Source: Rugosibacter sp. (lineage in GTDB: Bacteria; Pseudomonadota; Gammaproteobacteria; Burkholderiales; Rhodocyclaceae). From it: 64,000 nucleotides of DNA. Shown piece by piece: positions 1 through 9,660 of this stretch. The stretch covers positions 16,085-80,084 of the forward strand of contig JAUSMB010000041.1 of assembly GCA_030645365.1 (NCBI GenBank), written 5' to 3'. A program made the position numbers and the translations under genes. Every line of letters begins with the position of its first letter. The first letter of the stretch is position 1. The notes beneath the pieces are model-generated. The model had not been told where the DNA came from, made no database searches, and worked only from the letters and a program-made list of their open reading frames with translations.

Positions 1-1227
1 GCTTGCCGCATTATTGGCAAACCGGTAGATGACTGGCCAGATGTTCAAGAGGATTTACGCTATTTTGATGCGCAACCCTTTGCGAATCGAAAAATTATTA
101 GCCTGGGTGACCAAGAGACGGCTGTTTCCGGAAATATCGAGCAAGTGTCTGCGGTAGAAAATGCAAATAAGTCGCGCTTTAAGGGGCGTCAGCTCATTGG
201 TATTTCTGCCGCTTTCAATAGCGTATGCCACATGATCGAGCGGGTGGCAGATACGACGGCACCTGTTCTTCTGCTCGGCGAGACAGGCGTAGGTAAAGAG
301 ATTTTTGCGCAAACGCTACATGCTGTGAGCCCCCGCGCAGAAAAGCCGTTTGTTGCGATCAACTGTGCGGCGATTCCCGAGTCACTCATCGAGACTGATT
401 TATTCGGGGTGGAGAAGGGGGCTTTTACCGGTGCTACCATTTCGCGACCGGGCCGTTTTGAGTTAGCAGATACCGGATCCCTGTTTCTCGATGAAATCGG
501 CTGCTTAAGCCTGGCGGCACAAGGCAAACTGCTGCGCGTATTGCAAGAAGGTGAGGTAGAGCGTGTCGGTAGCACGAAGTCGCGCCATCTGGATGTGCGC
601 ATCATCGCAGCAACCAACATTGATCTTGAACTGGCCGTTGCCAAAGGCAACTTTCGGCAGGATTTAATGTTCCGCTTGAATATTTTTCCGATTGCGATTC
701 CTCCGTTGCGCGAGCGGAGGGAAGATATTCCTATTTTGGCGGATTACTTTTTGCGGCGTTATTGCGACATCCATAAACGACATCGCACGGGGTTCACCGA
801 GCGGGCGCTTGATGCGCTGCTTTCCTATGAATGGCCGGGGAATGTGCGCGAGGTTGAAAATATCGTGGAACGCGCGATTATTCTTTCTGCTGAAGGTGGT
901 GCCATGGATATTGGACACCTTCCTGCTGCGGTAGCTGCCGGGGTGGGTTTGCCACGACCGGCGCTACCAATGACGCGAGTGGCACCGCAGCCTGTTTTTG
1001 CTAGTTCAACGCCGGGTGTTGTTAATGATCAGCCCATATCTGAGATGGATGTTGTAAATCATGAGGGGGGATTGAATTCCATCACGGCGGTTTCACTGCA
1101 AGCGGCGATAGAACAGCATCGTGGCAACCTGTCTGCCGTGGCCAGAGCCTTGGGTGTTACCCGTCCGCGCGTGGCATATCAAGCAAAGAAGCTTGGGTTA
1201 GAGTCGCAGTTGCGGCGCAGGACATAA
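1..1227 (+). CDS. Sigma-54-dependent transcriptional activator, XylR/DmpR-like (5' end outside window)
   Basis: The reading frame is open from the first base, so the N-terminus is missing. The first ~45 codons (ACRIIGKPVDDW...DLRYFDAQPF) resemble the end of the V4R/XylR-N effector domain of aromatic-responsive activators; this is inferred from resemblance. The AAA+ domain follows, with Walker A GETGVGKE, the sigma-54 contact loop GAFTGA, Walker B (GSLFLDEIG) and arginine-rich segments. A Fis-type helix-turn-helix closes the protein (GNLSAVARALGVTRPRVAY). It should activate RNA polymerase-sigma-54 when an aromatic effector binds. It converges on a hydroxylase, SRPBCC, glutathione transferase and FadL cluster, its likely target. 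The family is certain; the effector is unknown. Confidence 0.9.
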   Translation, partial: ACRIIGKPVDDWPDVQEDLRYFDAQPFANRKIISLGDQETAVSGNIEQVSAVENANKSRFKGRQLIGISAAFNSVCHMIERVADTTAPVLLLGETGVGKEIFAQTLHAVSPRAEKPFVAINCAAIPESLIETDLFGVEKGAFTGATISRPGRFELADTGSLFLDEIGCLSLAAQGKLLRVLQEGEVERVGSTKSRHLDVRIIAATNIDLELAVAKGNFRQDLMFRLNIFPIAIPPLRERREDIPILADYFLRRYCDIHKRHRTGFTERALDALLSYEWPGNVREVENIVERAIILSAEGGAMDIGHLPAAVAAGVGLPRPALPMTRVAPQPVFASSTPGVVNDQPISEMDVVNHEGGLNSITAVSLQAAIEQHRGNLSAVARALGVTRPRVAYQAKKLGLESQLRRRT

Positions 1228-1293
1228 AAAAACGGATTCGCATAACCACGGCGGCCAGTTTTCTCCGCTTATACCCGTGTGGCAGCAGTTGTC

Positions 1294-1319
1294 CGCCGTC
1301 TCACCAGCGCCGACTTTTT
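1294..1319 (-). repeat. Dispersed 13-bp-core element, copy 1 (intergenic)
   Basis: Read on the minus strand it has the invariant core AAAAGTCGGCGCT and the tail GGTGAGACGGCG. It lies between the convergent regulator and hydroxylase genes. Confidence 0.9.
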
Positions 1320-1357
1320 GTGGGATCAATCAATTAGGCAGGTTGTGAATTGTCAAT

Positions 1358-1394
1358 GCACGATGGCGCAACAAGTATCGTCGCGCCATCGTGC
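1358..1394. terminator. Perfect 12-bp inverted repeat between convergent genes
   Basis: GCACGATGGCGC at 1358-1369 pairs with GCGCCATCGTGC at 1383-1394 across a 13-nt loop. It lies between two genes that end toward each other, so it may stop transcription from both sides. Neither flank has a clear T-run, so intrinsic termination is not certain. Confidence 0.5.
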
Positions 1395-1425
1395 TTGCTA
1401 CTTAAATCAATCAGGGAATGAAGCC

Positions 1426-2979
1426 TTACTTTTTACCAAACAGGCCAACATCGGTCGGGTTGATGAGGTCTGGGGCTGTCCAGCCATTGAGGTCATATTC
1501 ATTCAGGCAGGTATCGACAAACCCCTTGAGCTGGTCTATTTTTCCCGTCGCGGTAGCGTAACCGAGTGTCTGTATCCGGTTATCTTCGTGATTGCCTGCG
1601 TAGTTGCGCTCATACAACTCATGTCGGCTGCCAAATTCAGTGCCAATGGCATCCCAGAGCAACTTGAGAATTTTTACGCGGCTCTCTGCTGTAATCCCAT
1701 TGGATCCACGTACAAAGCGATCAAGGTAAGGCCTGGTATCCGGGTTGAGAAAATCAGCGGCATGCGATGGTAAGTAGACAAGCGCAGCGCCGAGATCTTT
1801 TTCGATCAGATCCTTGATCATGGGGTAGGCCATGGGCGCAAAAACACGATAAGCGCTGGCGGCTTCGTTATTGACCTGGACAGAATCCTTGCCCCATGGT
1901 TCCGGGTTGCGTGCCATGGCTTCCGAGAGACTCCAGAACAAGTTGCGCCAGGCCAGCACTTCGCCGATACGCCCTTGCACGCCACGAAATTCGTTGGCAC
2001 CGGTTGTTTCTGTCGCTTTGATAAACAAGCCGGTAATGAAATCAAGTTTGACTGCCAGCCGTGTGCAGCCATGAAACAAGGCGCGCGACATGAAGCCTGA
2101 ACCAAAAATGAAGTTATTCACGGTATTGATGTCGCGATAGGCGAAGACATTTTCCCAAGGCACTAAAACCTTGTCGAGCACGAGGACGGAGTCGTTTTCG
2201 TCCATGCGGCTGGAGAGCGGGTAGTCAAAAGGGGTGCCCATGACGGCTGCGGCATACTCGTATGAGGTACGGCAGATAATCTTCAGGCCGGGTGAGTTCA
2301 TTGGCAGGGTGAAAATCAAAGCGAAACGAGGGTCTTTGACGGGAACACCGTATAAGCCGACAAAATTCTGGTGGGTTAACGCCGAATTGGTAGCAACAAC
2401 TTTAGCACCTGACACGATAATGCCGGCATCGGTTTCGCGCTCCACATGCACGCAGATATCTTCTATTTCAGATGAGCCCTTGTTGCGATCAATCGGCGGG
2501 TTAACAATGGCATGGTTCCAGTAGAGCAGGCTCTCTTGGGTTTTCTTGTGCCAGGCCCGGGCATTGCCCTCGTACTCGCCAAAAAACTCCGGGATAGCGC
2601 CCATCGCTGCAATAAAGCTGGCTTTGTAATCGGGTGCCCGCCCTTGCCAGCCGTAGCCGATGCGCTGCCATTCCGCAATCGCATCGCGCGATTTAACTAG
2701 GTCTTCAGCATTACGCGGCGCTTTGAAAAACGGATGGGTAAAGCCGCCGCTGCCTGTGTCGGTGGGCACAGCCAACTGGCTGTTTTTGGCCGGATCATGC
2801 ATCGCGTCATATAAACGTGCAGTCATCCGCGCTGAATTGCGAAAGGCCGGGTGGGTGGTGACATCCTTGACGCGCTCGCCAAAAATGTACACTTCACGCC
2901 CATCGCGCAGGCTTTCCAGATATTCGTCCCCCGTCATCGGGCGGGTAACGGCGGCTTTTCCGTTTTCTTTTTTTGTCAT
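1426..2979 (-). CDS. 4-hydroxyphenylacetate 3-hydroxylase family protein (HpaB-type flavin oxygenase)
   Basis: A 517-residue protein of the HpaB/PvcC family, which hydroxylates phenolic substrates with reduced flavin supplied by a separate reductase. The N-terminal family signature is clear ([20 protein letters not shown], then [17 protein letters not shown]). I chose the ATG at 2979 because AGGGGGA lies five bases upstream; the frame extends 14 codons further without a better site. I do not see the Fe-S cysteine set expected of the related 4-hydroxybutyryl-CoA dehydratase. It is the last gene of a probable fadL-gst-SRPBCC-hpaB unit beside a sigma-54 activator. No HpaC-type flavin reductase is in the window. 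The substrate is not determined. Confidence 0.85.
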   Translation of the reverse strand: MTKKENGKAAVTRPMTGDEYLESLRDGREVYIFGERVKDVTTHPAFRNSARMTARLYDAMHDPAKNSQLAVPTDTGSGGFTHPFFKAPRNAEDLVKSRDAIAEWQRIGYGWQGRAPDYKASFIAAMGAIPEFFGEYEGNARAWHKKTQESLLYWNHAIVNPPIDRNKGSSEIEDICVHVERETDAGIIVSGAKVVATNSALTHQNFVGLYGVPVKDPRFALIFTLPMNSPGLKIICRTSYEYAAAVMGTPFDYPLSSRMDENDSVLVLDKVLVPWENVFAYRDINTVNNFIFGSGFMSRALFHGCTRLAVKLDFITGLFIKATETTGANEFRGVQGRIGEVLAWRNLFWSLSEAMARNPEPWGKDSVQVNNEAASAYRVFAPMAYPMIKDLIEKDLGAALVYLPSHAADFLNPDTRPYLDRFVRGSNGITAESRVKILKLLWDAIGTEFGSRHELYERNYAGNHEDNRIQTLGYATATGKIDQLKGFVDTCLNEYDLNGWTAPDLINPTDVGLFGKK

Positions 2980-3076
2980 CTTTTCCCCCTGGTGCATCAA
3001 GAATTGGTTGCCTGCCATCAAGTGTTTATAGCGTTTATAGCAACTGATGACAGGTCAGCGTGTGCGACTTGGCGAT

Positions 3077-3502
3077 TTAGGTGTGCAGTTTCACGAGCTG
3101 GTCAATTCCTGCATTGTAGAGGCCATTAATCATGCCAACGACATCAGCTTCAGGGGCGCCGACGACGACGAAAGTCGATGACCAGCTTACGGCGCAGCGA
3201 TTGTTGCCCAGGTCACGCACTGCCAGTTCGCTAAGATAATCCTGAAAAGGAACAGGTGCTTCGACAATGGAATAACGCTGGATGCGCGCTGCATCATCCA
3301 GTGCTTCGAGGCGCTCGCGAAAAATAGCATCGCCTTGTTTAAGGGTGCGAATTGAGCCGATCGTGTTATCAGCCTGGCCGACCAATTCAAGCATGGGTAA
3401 AAACTTTGTAATGCCAGAAAAGTCACGTACGGTTGCCCATACGGCACTGGCTGGTGCATCCATCTCACGGGTGACATGGACGGTGGTTTTTTTATCGCTC
3501 AA
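3077..3502 (-). CDS. SRPBCC (START/polyketide-cyclase-like) family protein
   Basis: A 141-residue single-domain protein with the SRPBCC opening pattern (HVTREMDAPASAVWATVRDF) and a C-terminal helix (GMINGLYNAGIDQLVK). Such proteins bind hydrophobic ligands in a deep cavity; some are cyclases or dehydratases of aromatic intermediates. The start is TTG at 3502, preceded by GAGGAGA at good spacing. It lies 97 bases before the hydroxylase and 92 after the glutathione transferase, which suggests co-transcription and a role in the same aromatic pathway. That role is inferred only from position. Confidence 0.75.
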   Translation of the reverse strand: MSDKKTTVHVTREMDAPASAVWATVRDFSGITKFLPMLELVGQADNTIGSIRTLKQGDAIFRERLEALDDAARIQRYSIVEAPVPFQDYLSELAVRDLGNNRCAVSWSSTFVVVGAPEADVVGMINGLYNAGIDQLVKLHT

Positions 3503-3594
3503 AATATCTTCTCCTCGTTTTTTTAGTTATACACGATGCGGCAGGCAGCCCCAGATTTTCTGGTTTGGAGCCACCTGCTGCTTTTAGCGATGCC

Positions 3595-4212
3595 TTAAGC
3601 GGAAGGAATCAGGCCTTCTGCCTTGAGTGCGGCTTGCACGGCGGGACGCATGAAGATACGGCCATGGTATTCCTTCAGCGCCGGCCATTTGCCGATGTCC
3701 AGACCAACGTATTGCCCCCAGCCGAGGATGGTGAACAAATACGCATCGGCAATGGTGAAGTTATCTCCGACGAGAAACTGCTTGCCAGCGAGTTGTGTAG
3801 CGACATATGCCAAGCGGCGATCCACCGTCTCAAGAGATGCTTTTTTCCAGTCGTCGGACGCAGCAGGATTAAATAGCGGCGAAAAACTTTTGTGCAATTC
3901 GGTACCCAAAAAAGTCAGCCATTCTTGCAGGCGATAACGGTCTATCGAGCCGTTGGCGGGGGCCAGTTTTTTTTCTGGTACACGGTCAGCGAGGTATTGG
4001 TTAATTGCCGGGCCTTCGGTGAGCAGTTGGCCGTCATCCATTACCAGCGCGGGAACATAGCCTTTGGCATTGATCTGGCTAAAGTCTTTGCCAGAGCTGG
4101 TCATACGGTTGCCACGCAGGTCAATGGCTTCTGACTCATAAGCGAGGCCGGATTCTTCGAGCACAATGTGTGGCGCAAGCGAACAGGCGCCAGGGGCGTA
4201 ATATAGTTTCAT
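3595..4212 (-). CDS. Glutathione S-transferase, beta class (BphK-like)
   Basis: A 205-residue cytosolic glutathione transferase. The N-terminal thioredoxin-like half starts MKLYYAPGACSLAPHI, with the beta-class active-site cysteine at residue 10. The glutathione-binding stretch (GYVPALVMDDGQLLTEGPAI) is followed by an all-helical C-terminal domain. Length and order match the BphK/GstA group, some members of which sit in aromatic-degradation operons and dehalogenate or detoxify intermediates. It lies between the FadL porin and SRPBCC genes, with a possible sigma-54 promoter upstream. The substrate is unknown. Confidence 0.9.
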   Translation of the reverse strand: MKLYYAPGACSLAPHIVLEESGLAYESEAIDLRGNRMTSSGKDFSQINAKGYVPALVMDDGQLLTEGPAINQYLADRVPEKKLAPANGSIDRYRLQEWLTFLGTELHKSFSPLFNPAASDDWKKASLETVDRRLAYVATQLAGKQFLVGDNFTIADAYLFTILGWGQYVGLDIGKWPALKEYHGRIFMRPAVQAALKAEGLIPSA

Positions 4213-4305
4213 GAAACGTTCTCTCCTGTGTATGTAAAGTGAAACGATGTTTCAACGGGACAAGTCTGCACATTCTGCAGAGCCAATTGAGGTTTTTATT
4301 CTATA

Positions 4306-4321
4306 GCGTATCCTCGTGCCA
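4306..4321 (-). promoter_or_regulatory. Possible sigma-54 promoter upstream of the glutathione transferase gene
   Basis: On the minus strand TTGGCACG (4322-4315) is a perfect -24 element. The -12 part reads TACGC instead of TTGC, and its GC is one base too far, so the site is imperfect. It lies about 95 bases upstream of the glutathione transferase start, in a cluster adjoined by a sigma-54 activator gene. That context is the main reason to list it. Confidence 0.35.
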
Positions 4322-4332
4322 AAGTAGGCAAA

Positions 4333-5649
4333 TTACAAACGCCAACTCCAGGCAGCGCTCAGGGTGTTGACGTAGGGCGTCACTGATTCCATAGCGCCGG
4401 GAAACAACGCAGAAGGTCCTTGATACGTGCCCTTGATAAATCGTGAGGCTGCCATATGAAATTCGCTACCTTGATCTGTTTTCCAGCTAAATCCGAGGCT
4501 AGCCTGACGTAAAGGGTTAGGTGTCAGGAGGCTAAAGCTGACTGCGTTAATATCATTGTCGTTAGGCCGTTGGCCATAGGCAAAGCCCGTGCGCAACGTG
4601 AGTTTGGGGGTTGCTGCGTAAGCTATGCCCAGTTTGTAATTGGTTTGATTTCGCCGCCAGCCAAAGCCACTACCCGAAGCGCTGCCTAGTGGATTGGCGA
4701 CGGGATTGGTCAGCGTATTCAAAAGACTGTTGCCAAGCGCTTTGACATCACCAAAATTGATGCGCTGAACATCAAAAGCCACCAACCAACCGGTGACCGG
4801 CTTGATGGCAACCCCAAGGCTGTAATTTGACGGGATATCGAAACTGCCTTCTGCAAACAAGCCCTTGTATTTATCAAAATCCTGCATGTAAATCTTGGTT
4901 GAATAGGCCGCGCCCAGGTTGAGCCAGGAGTTGATCTCGCCATACCAGCCAATCCGTACGCCGCCACCGAACGCATAGTCATAGCCCCGGTTGGTGACTT
5001 TGTCTGGATAAAGCGAAGTCGGCGCAAACGCTTGCAGTCCAAAAGACTTGAAGCGCTGCACGGTCAAGAGCGGTGAGATACCAATGCTGTGGCCTGGCGC
5101 GATCTTCCAGGCGGCAGTTGGGGCAACAATGAGTTGCGCCAGATCAAAGCCGGCTTCATAACAACCACCAAAAAAATTGCCCGGCGTAGTGCCGCACTGT
5201 GCGGGGTTAAGATTGGTGCCGGGAATGCCCGTTGAATCGTTATATTCGCTATTGAGTCCACCATTGGCATAGACAGTCACCCCAAGGGACAGCTGATCGT
5301 TCATCCGACGGACATAGGCAAACTCCGGGATAAGAAACAATGAGTTTTTGCTGTCTGATGAAAAATCAAAAGGTGTGCCGGAGCCTGTGCGTTCCACTTT
5401 GCGATGAGGATTGAATAGTTCGGCACCTGCTTCAAAACGGTCGCTGACTGCGCTGAGTTTTGCTGGGTTGGAAGAGCCAGCAAACGCATCCTCGGCGACG
5501 GCCGTGACAGCCCCTGCCATTTGTCGTGCGATAGGGCCGTAGCCCAAGGAAAAATAGCCGCCTCCTGCCAAGGCAGTATGGGTCGTTAAAAGTGAAAAAA
5601 GCGTGAGAAAAAACCGCACTAGATGAGCAGACTTGATGTTGGCTTGCAT
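4333..5649 (-). CDS. Outer-membrane FadL/TodX-family transporter
   Basis: A 438-residue protein with a signal peptide (hydrophobic stretch ending TTHTALA) and the FadL-family start of the mature protein (GGGYFSLGYGPIARQMAGAV, then AFAGSSNPAKLS). Alternating beta-strand patterns continue to a C-terminal aromatic-rich strand (LSAAWSWRL) typical of outer-membrane barrels. FadL relatives such as TodX and XylN carry hydrophobic compounds, including aromatic hydrocarbons, across the outer membrane. As the first gene of the minus-strand aromatic cluster it probably brings in the pathway substrate. The ligand is not readable from the sequence. Confidence 0.88.
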   Translation of the reverse strand: MQANIKSAHLVRFFLTLFSLLTTHTALAGGGYFSLGYGPIARQMAGAVTAVAEDAFAGSSNPAKLSAVSDRFEAGAELFNPHRKVERTGSGTPFDFSSDSKNSLFLIPEFAYVRRMNDQLSLGVTVYANGGLNSEYNDSTGIPGTNLNPAQCGTTPGNFFGGCYEAGFDLAQLIVAPTAAWKIAPGHSIGISPLLTVQRFKSFGLQAFAPTSLYPDKVTNRGYDYAFGGGVRIGWYGEINSWLNLGAAYSTKIYMQDFDKYKGLFAEGSFDIPSNYSLGVAIKPVTGWLVAFDVQRINFGDVKALGNSLLNTLTNPVANPLGSASGSGFGWRRNQTNYKLGIAYAATPKLTLRTGFAYGQRPNDNDINAVSFSLLTPNPLRQASLGFSWKTDQGSEFHMAASRFIKGTYQGPSALFPGAMESVTPYVNTLSAAWSWRL

Positions 5650-5801
5650 GTGGATCCCCCAGAAAAATTATGAAACCAAGACATGGTTTGAAATTATTAT
5701 TGGATCAAGTGTAACTGATGCTAATGCACCTCAAATGCTGCTTGGTTGCCTCTTGGCAGTTTTGGGTATAAAGCAAATTCGGTAGCTGTAATGACTACTG
5801 T

Positions 5802-6398
5802 TTATGACCCGATAGAATTGTTCGTTAGCAGGTCTGCGGGTGTATCAATATCGGCAAGGACTCCTGGGTCATCGCATGTGATTAGCTTGATTTTGTTTCT
5901 ATGCTGCATTAACAAGTCGCGTGCCCCTATGTCGCCATGTAATGCGCGCAATGACTCGCCGAAGGCGGCAGAAAAGCCTACTGGATGACCGCGTCGGCCT
6001 TGATAAAGCGGCGCGGTGATGGCGCTACCGCATTGCAATGAAGCCAGCACTTGAGCGATTGTTTCGGACTGAATGAAAGGCATGTCAGCCAGTGCAATGA
6101 GCCAGCCGCAGGCGCTATGGGTGGCGGCAATACCGGCGGCGATGCTCAGACCCATGCCGCCATCCGTCTGGGCAAGTGTGACTGTTTGTATGCCCTGCGC
6201 TGCAAATTGTTTGATCAAGCTGAACTGATCTGGTCGCACGACGGCGAGGGTGTGGGGCAGTACGCATTGGAGATGGGCTGCACTGACACAGGCCATAGGC
6301 AGGTCAGCGGCGAGCGGATGCATGAGTTTGTCGGTGCCGAAGCGTTGAGAGCGACCTGCGGCTAGCAAAATGCCGCAGTAACCGGATGTACTGCTCAT
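5802..6398 (-). CDS. Molybdenum cofactor cytidylyltransferase-like protein (MocA/MobA family)
   Basis: A 198-residue nucleotidyltransferase with the N-terminal motif GILLAAGRSQRFGTDKL and the acidic metal-binding stretch LIALADMPF. MocA joins CMP to molybdopterin to give the cytosine-dinucleotide cofactor used by xanthine-dehydrogenase-family enzymes; MobA does the same with GMP. MocA fits better because the gene ends an operon with a Mo-hydroxylase and XdhC. Its start overlaps the stop of the xdhC-like gene by four bases, a sign of translational coupling. Confidence 0.85.
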   Translation of the reverse strand: MSSTSGYCGILLAAGRSQRFGTDKLMHPLAADLPMACVSAAHLQCVLPHTLAVVRPDQFSLIKQFAAQGIQTVTLAQTDGGMGLSIAAGIAATHSACGWLIALADMPFIQSETIAQVLASLQCGSAITAPLYQGRRGHPVGFSAAFGESLRALHGDIGARDLLMQHRNKIKLITCDDPGVLADIDTPADLLTNNSIGS

Positions 6399-7402
6399 GG
6401 CAGCGAGCAGCTTTCTTCGTTGATTGTGGTTGGTTTGTACCCAGCATTATTGATTGTCACGCCATGCCTGACGGCCGTCATTTCAGCCAGAATGGATACG
6501 GCAATTTCGGCTGGCGTGCGACTGCCGATGGGTAATCCTACCGGCCCGTGCAGCCGATCAAGTTCTTCCGGACTGAGATCAAAATACTGACGCAGACGCT
6601 CTTTGCGCTTGGCTGTGTTGGCGCGCGAGCCGAGAGCGCCGACATAAAACGCGGGCGATTTGAGCGCTTCGAGCAGGGCCATGTCATCCAGTTTGGGATC
6701 ATGCGTCAATGCAACAATTGCGGTGCGCGCATCGGCATTGAGCGCGCGCACCGCATCATCGGGCATTTCGGTGATCAAGCGTGTTCCGGACACTTGCCAA
6801 GCGGCGCGATATTCTTCGCGGGGATCGCACACGGTGACTGCGTAGTCGAGGGCTTGTGCCATGGTGGATAGATAGTCGGAAATTTGCCCCGCACCAATGA
6901 TCAGCAGACGCAGTTGCGGGCCGTGAATGCTCGTCAGTTGCTGGCCGTTCCAGCTAAGGGTGTCTTTTCCTGTTGCATCATCCAGCGTGACATGGCCGCT
7001 GGCCAGATCGAGTGTGCGCGCAGTTATTTGGCCTGATTGAATGCGTTGCAGTAGTTGTTTCATCTGTTGTAGATCCGGTGCGCTTTCAAGTATCAGCCGC
7101 AGCGTGCCGCCGCAGGGCAGACCAAAGCGGGCAGATTCTTCGCGCGTCACGCCGTAAGTGACGACATCCAACGGCCGATCGTTCATCAGGCTGCCGTCAC
7201 GCACACGCTGCACCAGGTCATCCTCAATGCAGCCGCCGGAGACCGAGCCGGTGAATGCGCCATCATCGCGTATTAGCGCCCAGGCACCCGGCGGGCGTGG
7301 TGCTGAACCCCAGGTTGCAGCGACTGTAACCAGCATCACGCGATGTCCGGCTTCTAGCCAGACAATGGCGGTGCGCAAAACCTGCAGGTCGGCGCTATCC
7401 AT
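6395..7402 (-). CDS. XdhC/CoxI family maturation factor
   Basis: A 335-residue protein of the XdhC/CoxI family, which binds molybdenum cofactor and helps insert its sulfurated form into xanthine-dehydrogenase-type enzymes. The N-terminal XdhC domain is seen in ATWGSAPRPPGAWALI and SVSGGCIEDDLV; a C-terminal Rossmann domain begins at LLIIGAGQIS. It follows the large Mo subunit by 32 bases. Just before the start, around 7395-7425, the sequence GCTATCCA is repeated, so the exact start could differ slightly. Confidence 0.9.
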   Translation of the reverse strand: MDSADLQVLRTAIVWLEAGHRVMLVTVAATWGSAPRPPGAWALIRDDGAFTGSVSGGCIEDDLVQRVRDGSLMNDRPLDVVTYGVTREESARFGLPCGGTLRLILESAPDLQQMKQLLQRIQSGQITARTLDLASGHVTLDDATGKDTLSWNGQQLTSIHGPQLRLLIIGAGQISDYLSTMAQALDYAVTVCDPREEYRAAWQVSGTRLITEMPDDAVRALNADARTAIVALTHDPKLDDMALLEALKSPAFYVGALGSRANTAKRKERLRQYFDLSPEELDRLHGPVGLPIGSRTPAEIAVSILAEMTAVRHGVTINNAGYKPTTINEESCSLP

Positions 7403-7434
7403 TGGCGCTATCCACGCTATCCATTAAGTGACTG

Positions 7435-9648
7435 TCATGCCGACTTTGCCGCGCCCAGCCTGAACGGCAATTGCCTCAGACGCTCGCCGGTTGCAGCAAA
7501 CAAAGCATTCGCCACGGCAGGCGCGACAACTGGCGTGCCCGGCTCACCGACACCTGTGGGTGGTTCGGCTGAGGGTACGATGTGCACTTCAATATCGGGC
7601 ATTTCATTGATGCGCAACACCGGATAGTCGGTGAAATTTGATTGCTCGACACGCCCTTCATTCAACGTAATTTCGCTATGCAGCGCAGCGCTGAGGCCAA
7701 AGCCGATGCCGCCTTCCATTTGTGCGCGCACCACATCGGGATTAACCGCAATGCCGCAATCGACAGCGCAAACTACCCGATCGACCTTGAAGCTGCCATC
7801 GGGCTTGACGGTGACTTCGGCTACATTGGCAACAAAACTGTTAAACGACTCATGCACAGCAAAGCCCCGTCCGCGTTTTTCGCCGAATTTTCCTGGGGCC
7901 AAGGGTTTATCCCAGCCGCTGGCACGCATCGCTAAATCAATGACACCAAGATGGCGCGGATGCTCGGTGAGCAATTTGCGGCGGAATGCTATCGGGTCTT
8001 TTTTAGCCGCATACGCCAATTCATCCACAAAGGATTCAATCGCAAACGCGGAATGCGTCGAACCGACAGAGCGCCACCATAACACCGGCACGCCGAGCTT
8101 TGGCGAGTGGAGATCGACGCTGAGATTAGCGGTTGCATAAGGCAGGTTGACTGCGCCTTCTACCGAGCTCATGTCGATGCCATCTTTCACATAACCTTCG
8201 AGGGCTGTCCCGACAAGAATTGATTGCCCGACGATGCGTTGCTTCCAGGCCATGAGATTTCCTTCGGCATCCAGTCCGGCGGTGATCCGGTGCATGAATT
8301 GTGGCCGGTAGGAGCCAGCACGCATATCGTCTTCGCGAGTCCATACCAGCTTGATCAAGGCGGGTTTGCCGGCGGTGAATATGGCTTTAGCGATCTGGGC
8401 CGCTTCGAGTGGATAGTCGGACTGGGTGCTGGAGCGACGGCCAAAACTGCCGCCTGCGTACAGCATATTGATCTTGACTTGTTCCGGCTTCAAGCCCAGG
8501 GCGGCGGCAATCTTTAGTTGGTCGGTAGTTTGAGCTTGCTCGCCATTCCATACTTCGCAACCTTCGGTATCGAGCCGGATGGCGCAATTCATCGGCTCCA
8601 TCGTGGCGTGTGCGAGATAGGGCAAGCTGAAGTCTGCCGATAATTGCGTATGGGCGGCCATCAGCGCCGTATCAGCAGCGCCGACTTTTTTTGCAGTGGC
8701 ACCTGGTGAATCGAGTAATGTTTTGTACTGCTGGGTGATTTCCGCCGTGCTCAGGCGGAATGCCGCAGTTTCGTCCCAGGTCACGGAAAGCGCATCGCGG
8801 CCTTTTTTCGCCGACCAGAAGTCTTTGCCCAGCACGGCAACCCCGGTGGGAATTTCGACAATATCAACGACACCTTTGACGCTCCGGGCACGTGTGGCGT
8901 CGAAACTTTTCACTTTTGCACCAAAACGCGGCGGGTGAGCCACCACGGCAGTGAGCATGCCGGGCAGGTGAATATCCTGGGTATAAATGGCTGTCCCGTT
9001 AATTTTGGCTTTACTGTCGGTGCGCGCAACGTGTTTGCCGATATATACAAAATCCTTTGGCGCTTTCAGTTTGACATCCTGCGGGACGGGTAATTGAGCG
9101 GCGGCTTCAACCAATTCGCCAAAGCGCGCTTTGCGATTTGAGGCGGCATGAGTCACCACGCCTTGACGGATAGTGATGGATTCTGGCGCCACCTGCCAGC
9201 GCTGCGCGGCGGCACTCACCAGCATGGCGCGGGCGGTTGCGCCCGCTTGCCGCATCTGCATAAAAGAGTTGGCGAGGGAGGTGCTGCCCCCGGTAGCCTG
9301 CATGGGGCCAAAGAACAGGTTGTTGTAGCGCTTGGCGTCTGCTGGCGCTGCTTCAACATGAATCTGTGACCATGCAGCGTCGAGTTCTTCAGCAACTAAC
9401 GTGGATAGACCGGTGTAGGTGCCTTGCCCCATTTCAAGATGCTTGGCAATGACGGTGACACGATCGTCTGTGCCAATGCGCACAAAGGCATTGAGTGAGA
9501 GTGGCAGGGGTGGGGTGGATGTGTTGGCGAGCGATGCAGCCCCTTTGCCAAGGTTTGATGCGGCGAGGCTGGGCGGTAAATAAAAGGCGAGGGTGAGTCC
9601 TGCGCCGACTTTAAAAAACTCACGACGATTTGCGTTGTCTATGCTCAT
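7435..9648 (-). CDS. Molybdopterin-binding subunit of a xanthine-dehydrogenase-family enzyme (IorB-like)
   Basis: A 737-residue large subunit of the aldehyde/isoquinoline oxidoreductase type. The N-terminus carries a Tat-like signal ([16 protein letters not shown]), so the enzyme probably acts in the periplasm. Mo-cofactor contact motifs are present ([47 protein letters not shown]). The 2Fe-2S subunit lies 12 bases upstream, and XdhC and MocA downstream. There is no FAD subunit, as in IorAB-type enzymes that pass electrons to a cytochrome or quinone. The substrate, an aldehyde or N-heteroaromatic, is unknown. A dispersed element encodes [13 protein letters not shown] near residues 319-330. 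Confidence 0.9.
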   Translation of the reverse strand: MSIDNANRREFFKVGAGLTLAFYLPPSLAASNLGKGAASLANTSTPPLPLSLNAFVRIGTDDRVTVIAKHLEMGQGTYTGLSTLVAEELDAAWSQIHVEAAPADAKRYNNLFFGPMQATGGSTSLANSFMQMRQAGATARAMLVSAAAQRWQVAPESITIRQGVVTHAASNRKARFGELVEAAAQLPVPQDVKLKAPKDFVYIGKHVARTDSKAKINGTAIYTQDIHLPGMLTAVVAHPPRFGAKVKSFDATRARSVKGVVDIVEIPTGVAVLGKDFWSAKKGRDALSVTWDETAAFRLSTAEITQQYKTLLDSPGATAKKVGAADTALMAAHTQLSADFSLPYLAHATMEPMNCAIRLDTEGCEVWNGEQAQTTDQLKIAAALGLKPEQVKINMLYAGGSFGRRSSTQSDYPLEAAQIAKAIFTAGKPALIKLVWTREDDMRAGSYRPQFMHRITAGLDAEGNLMAWKQRIVGQSILVGTALEGYVKDGIDMSSVEGAVNLPYATANLSVDLHSPKLGVPVLWWRSVGSTHSAFAIESFVDELAYAAKKDPIAFRRKLLTEHPRHLGVIDLAMRASGWDKPLAPGKFGEKRGRGFAVHESFNSFVANVAEVTVKPDGSFKVDRVVCAVDCGIAVNPDVVRAQMEGGIGFGLSAALHSEITLNEGRVEQSNFTDYPVLRINEMPDIEVHIVPSAEPPTGVGEPGTPVVAPAVANALFAATGERLRQLPFRLGAAKSA
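8665..8690 (-). repeat. Dispersed 13-bp-core element, copy 2 (inside the Mo-subunit gene)
   Basis: Minus-strand core AAAAGTCGGCGCT with tail GCTGATACGGCG, lying in the sense direction of the host gene and translated as KVGAADTA. Confidence 0.9.
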
Positions 9649-9660
9649 GATTCTGCTCCT

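Noticed and set aside
1279..1773. 164-codon plus-strand frame containing RRLTSADFLW
   Set aside because: It runs antisense over the hydroxylase gene and starts within copy 1 of the dispersed element. It has no ribosome-binding site or family match.
9600..9613. TGCGCCGACTTTAAAA in the Mo-subunit signal peptide resembles the core
   Set aside because: Only 11 of 13 core bases match, there is no tail, and FFKVGAG is a common Tat-signal sequence.
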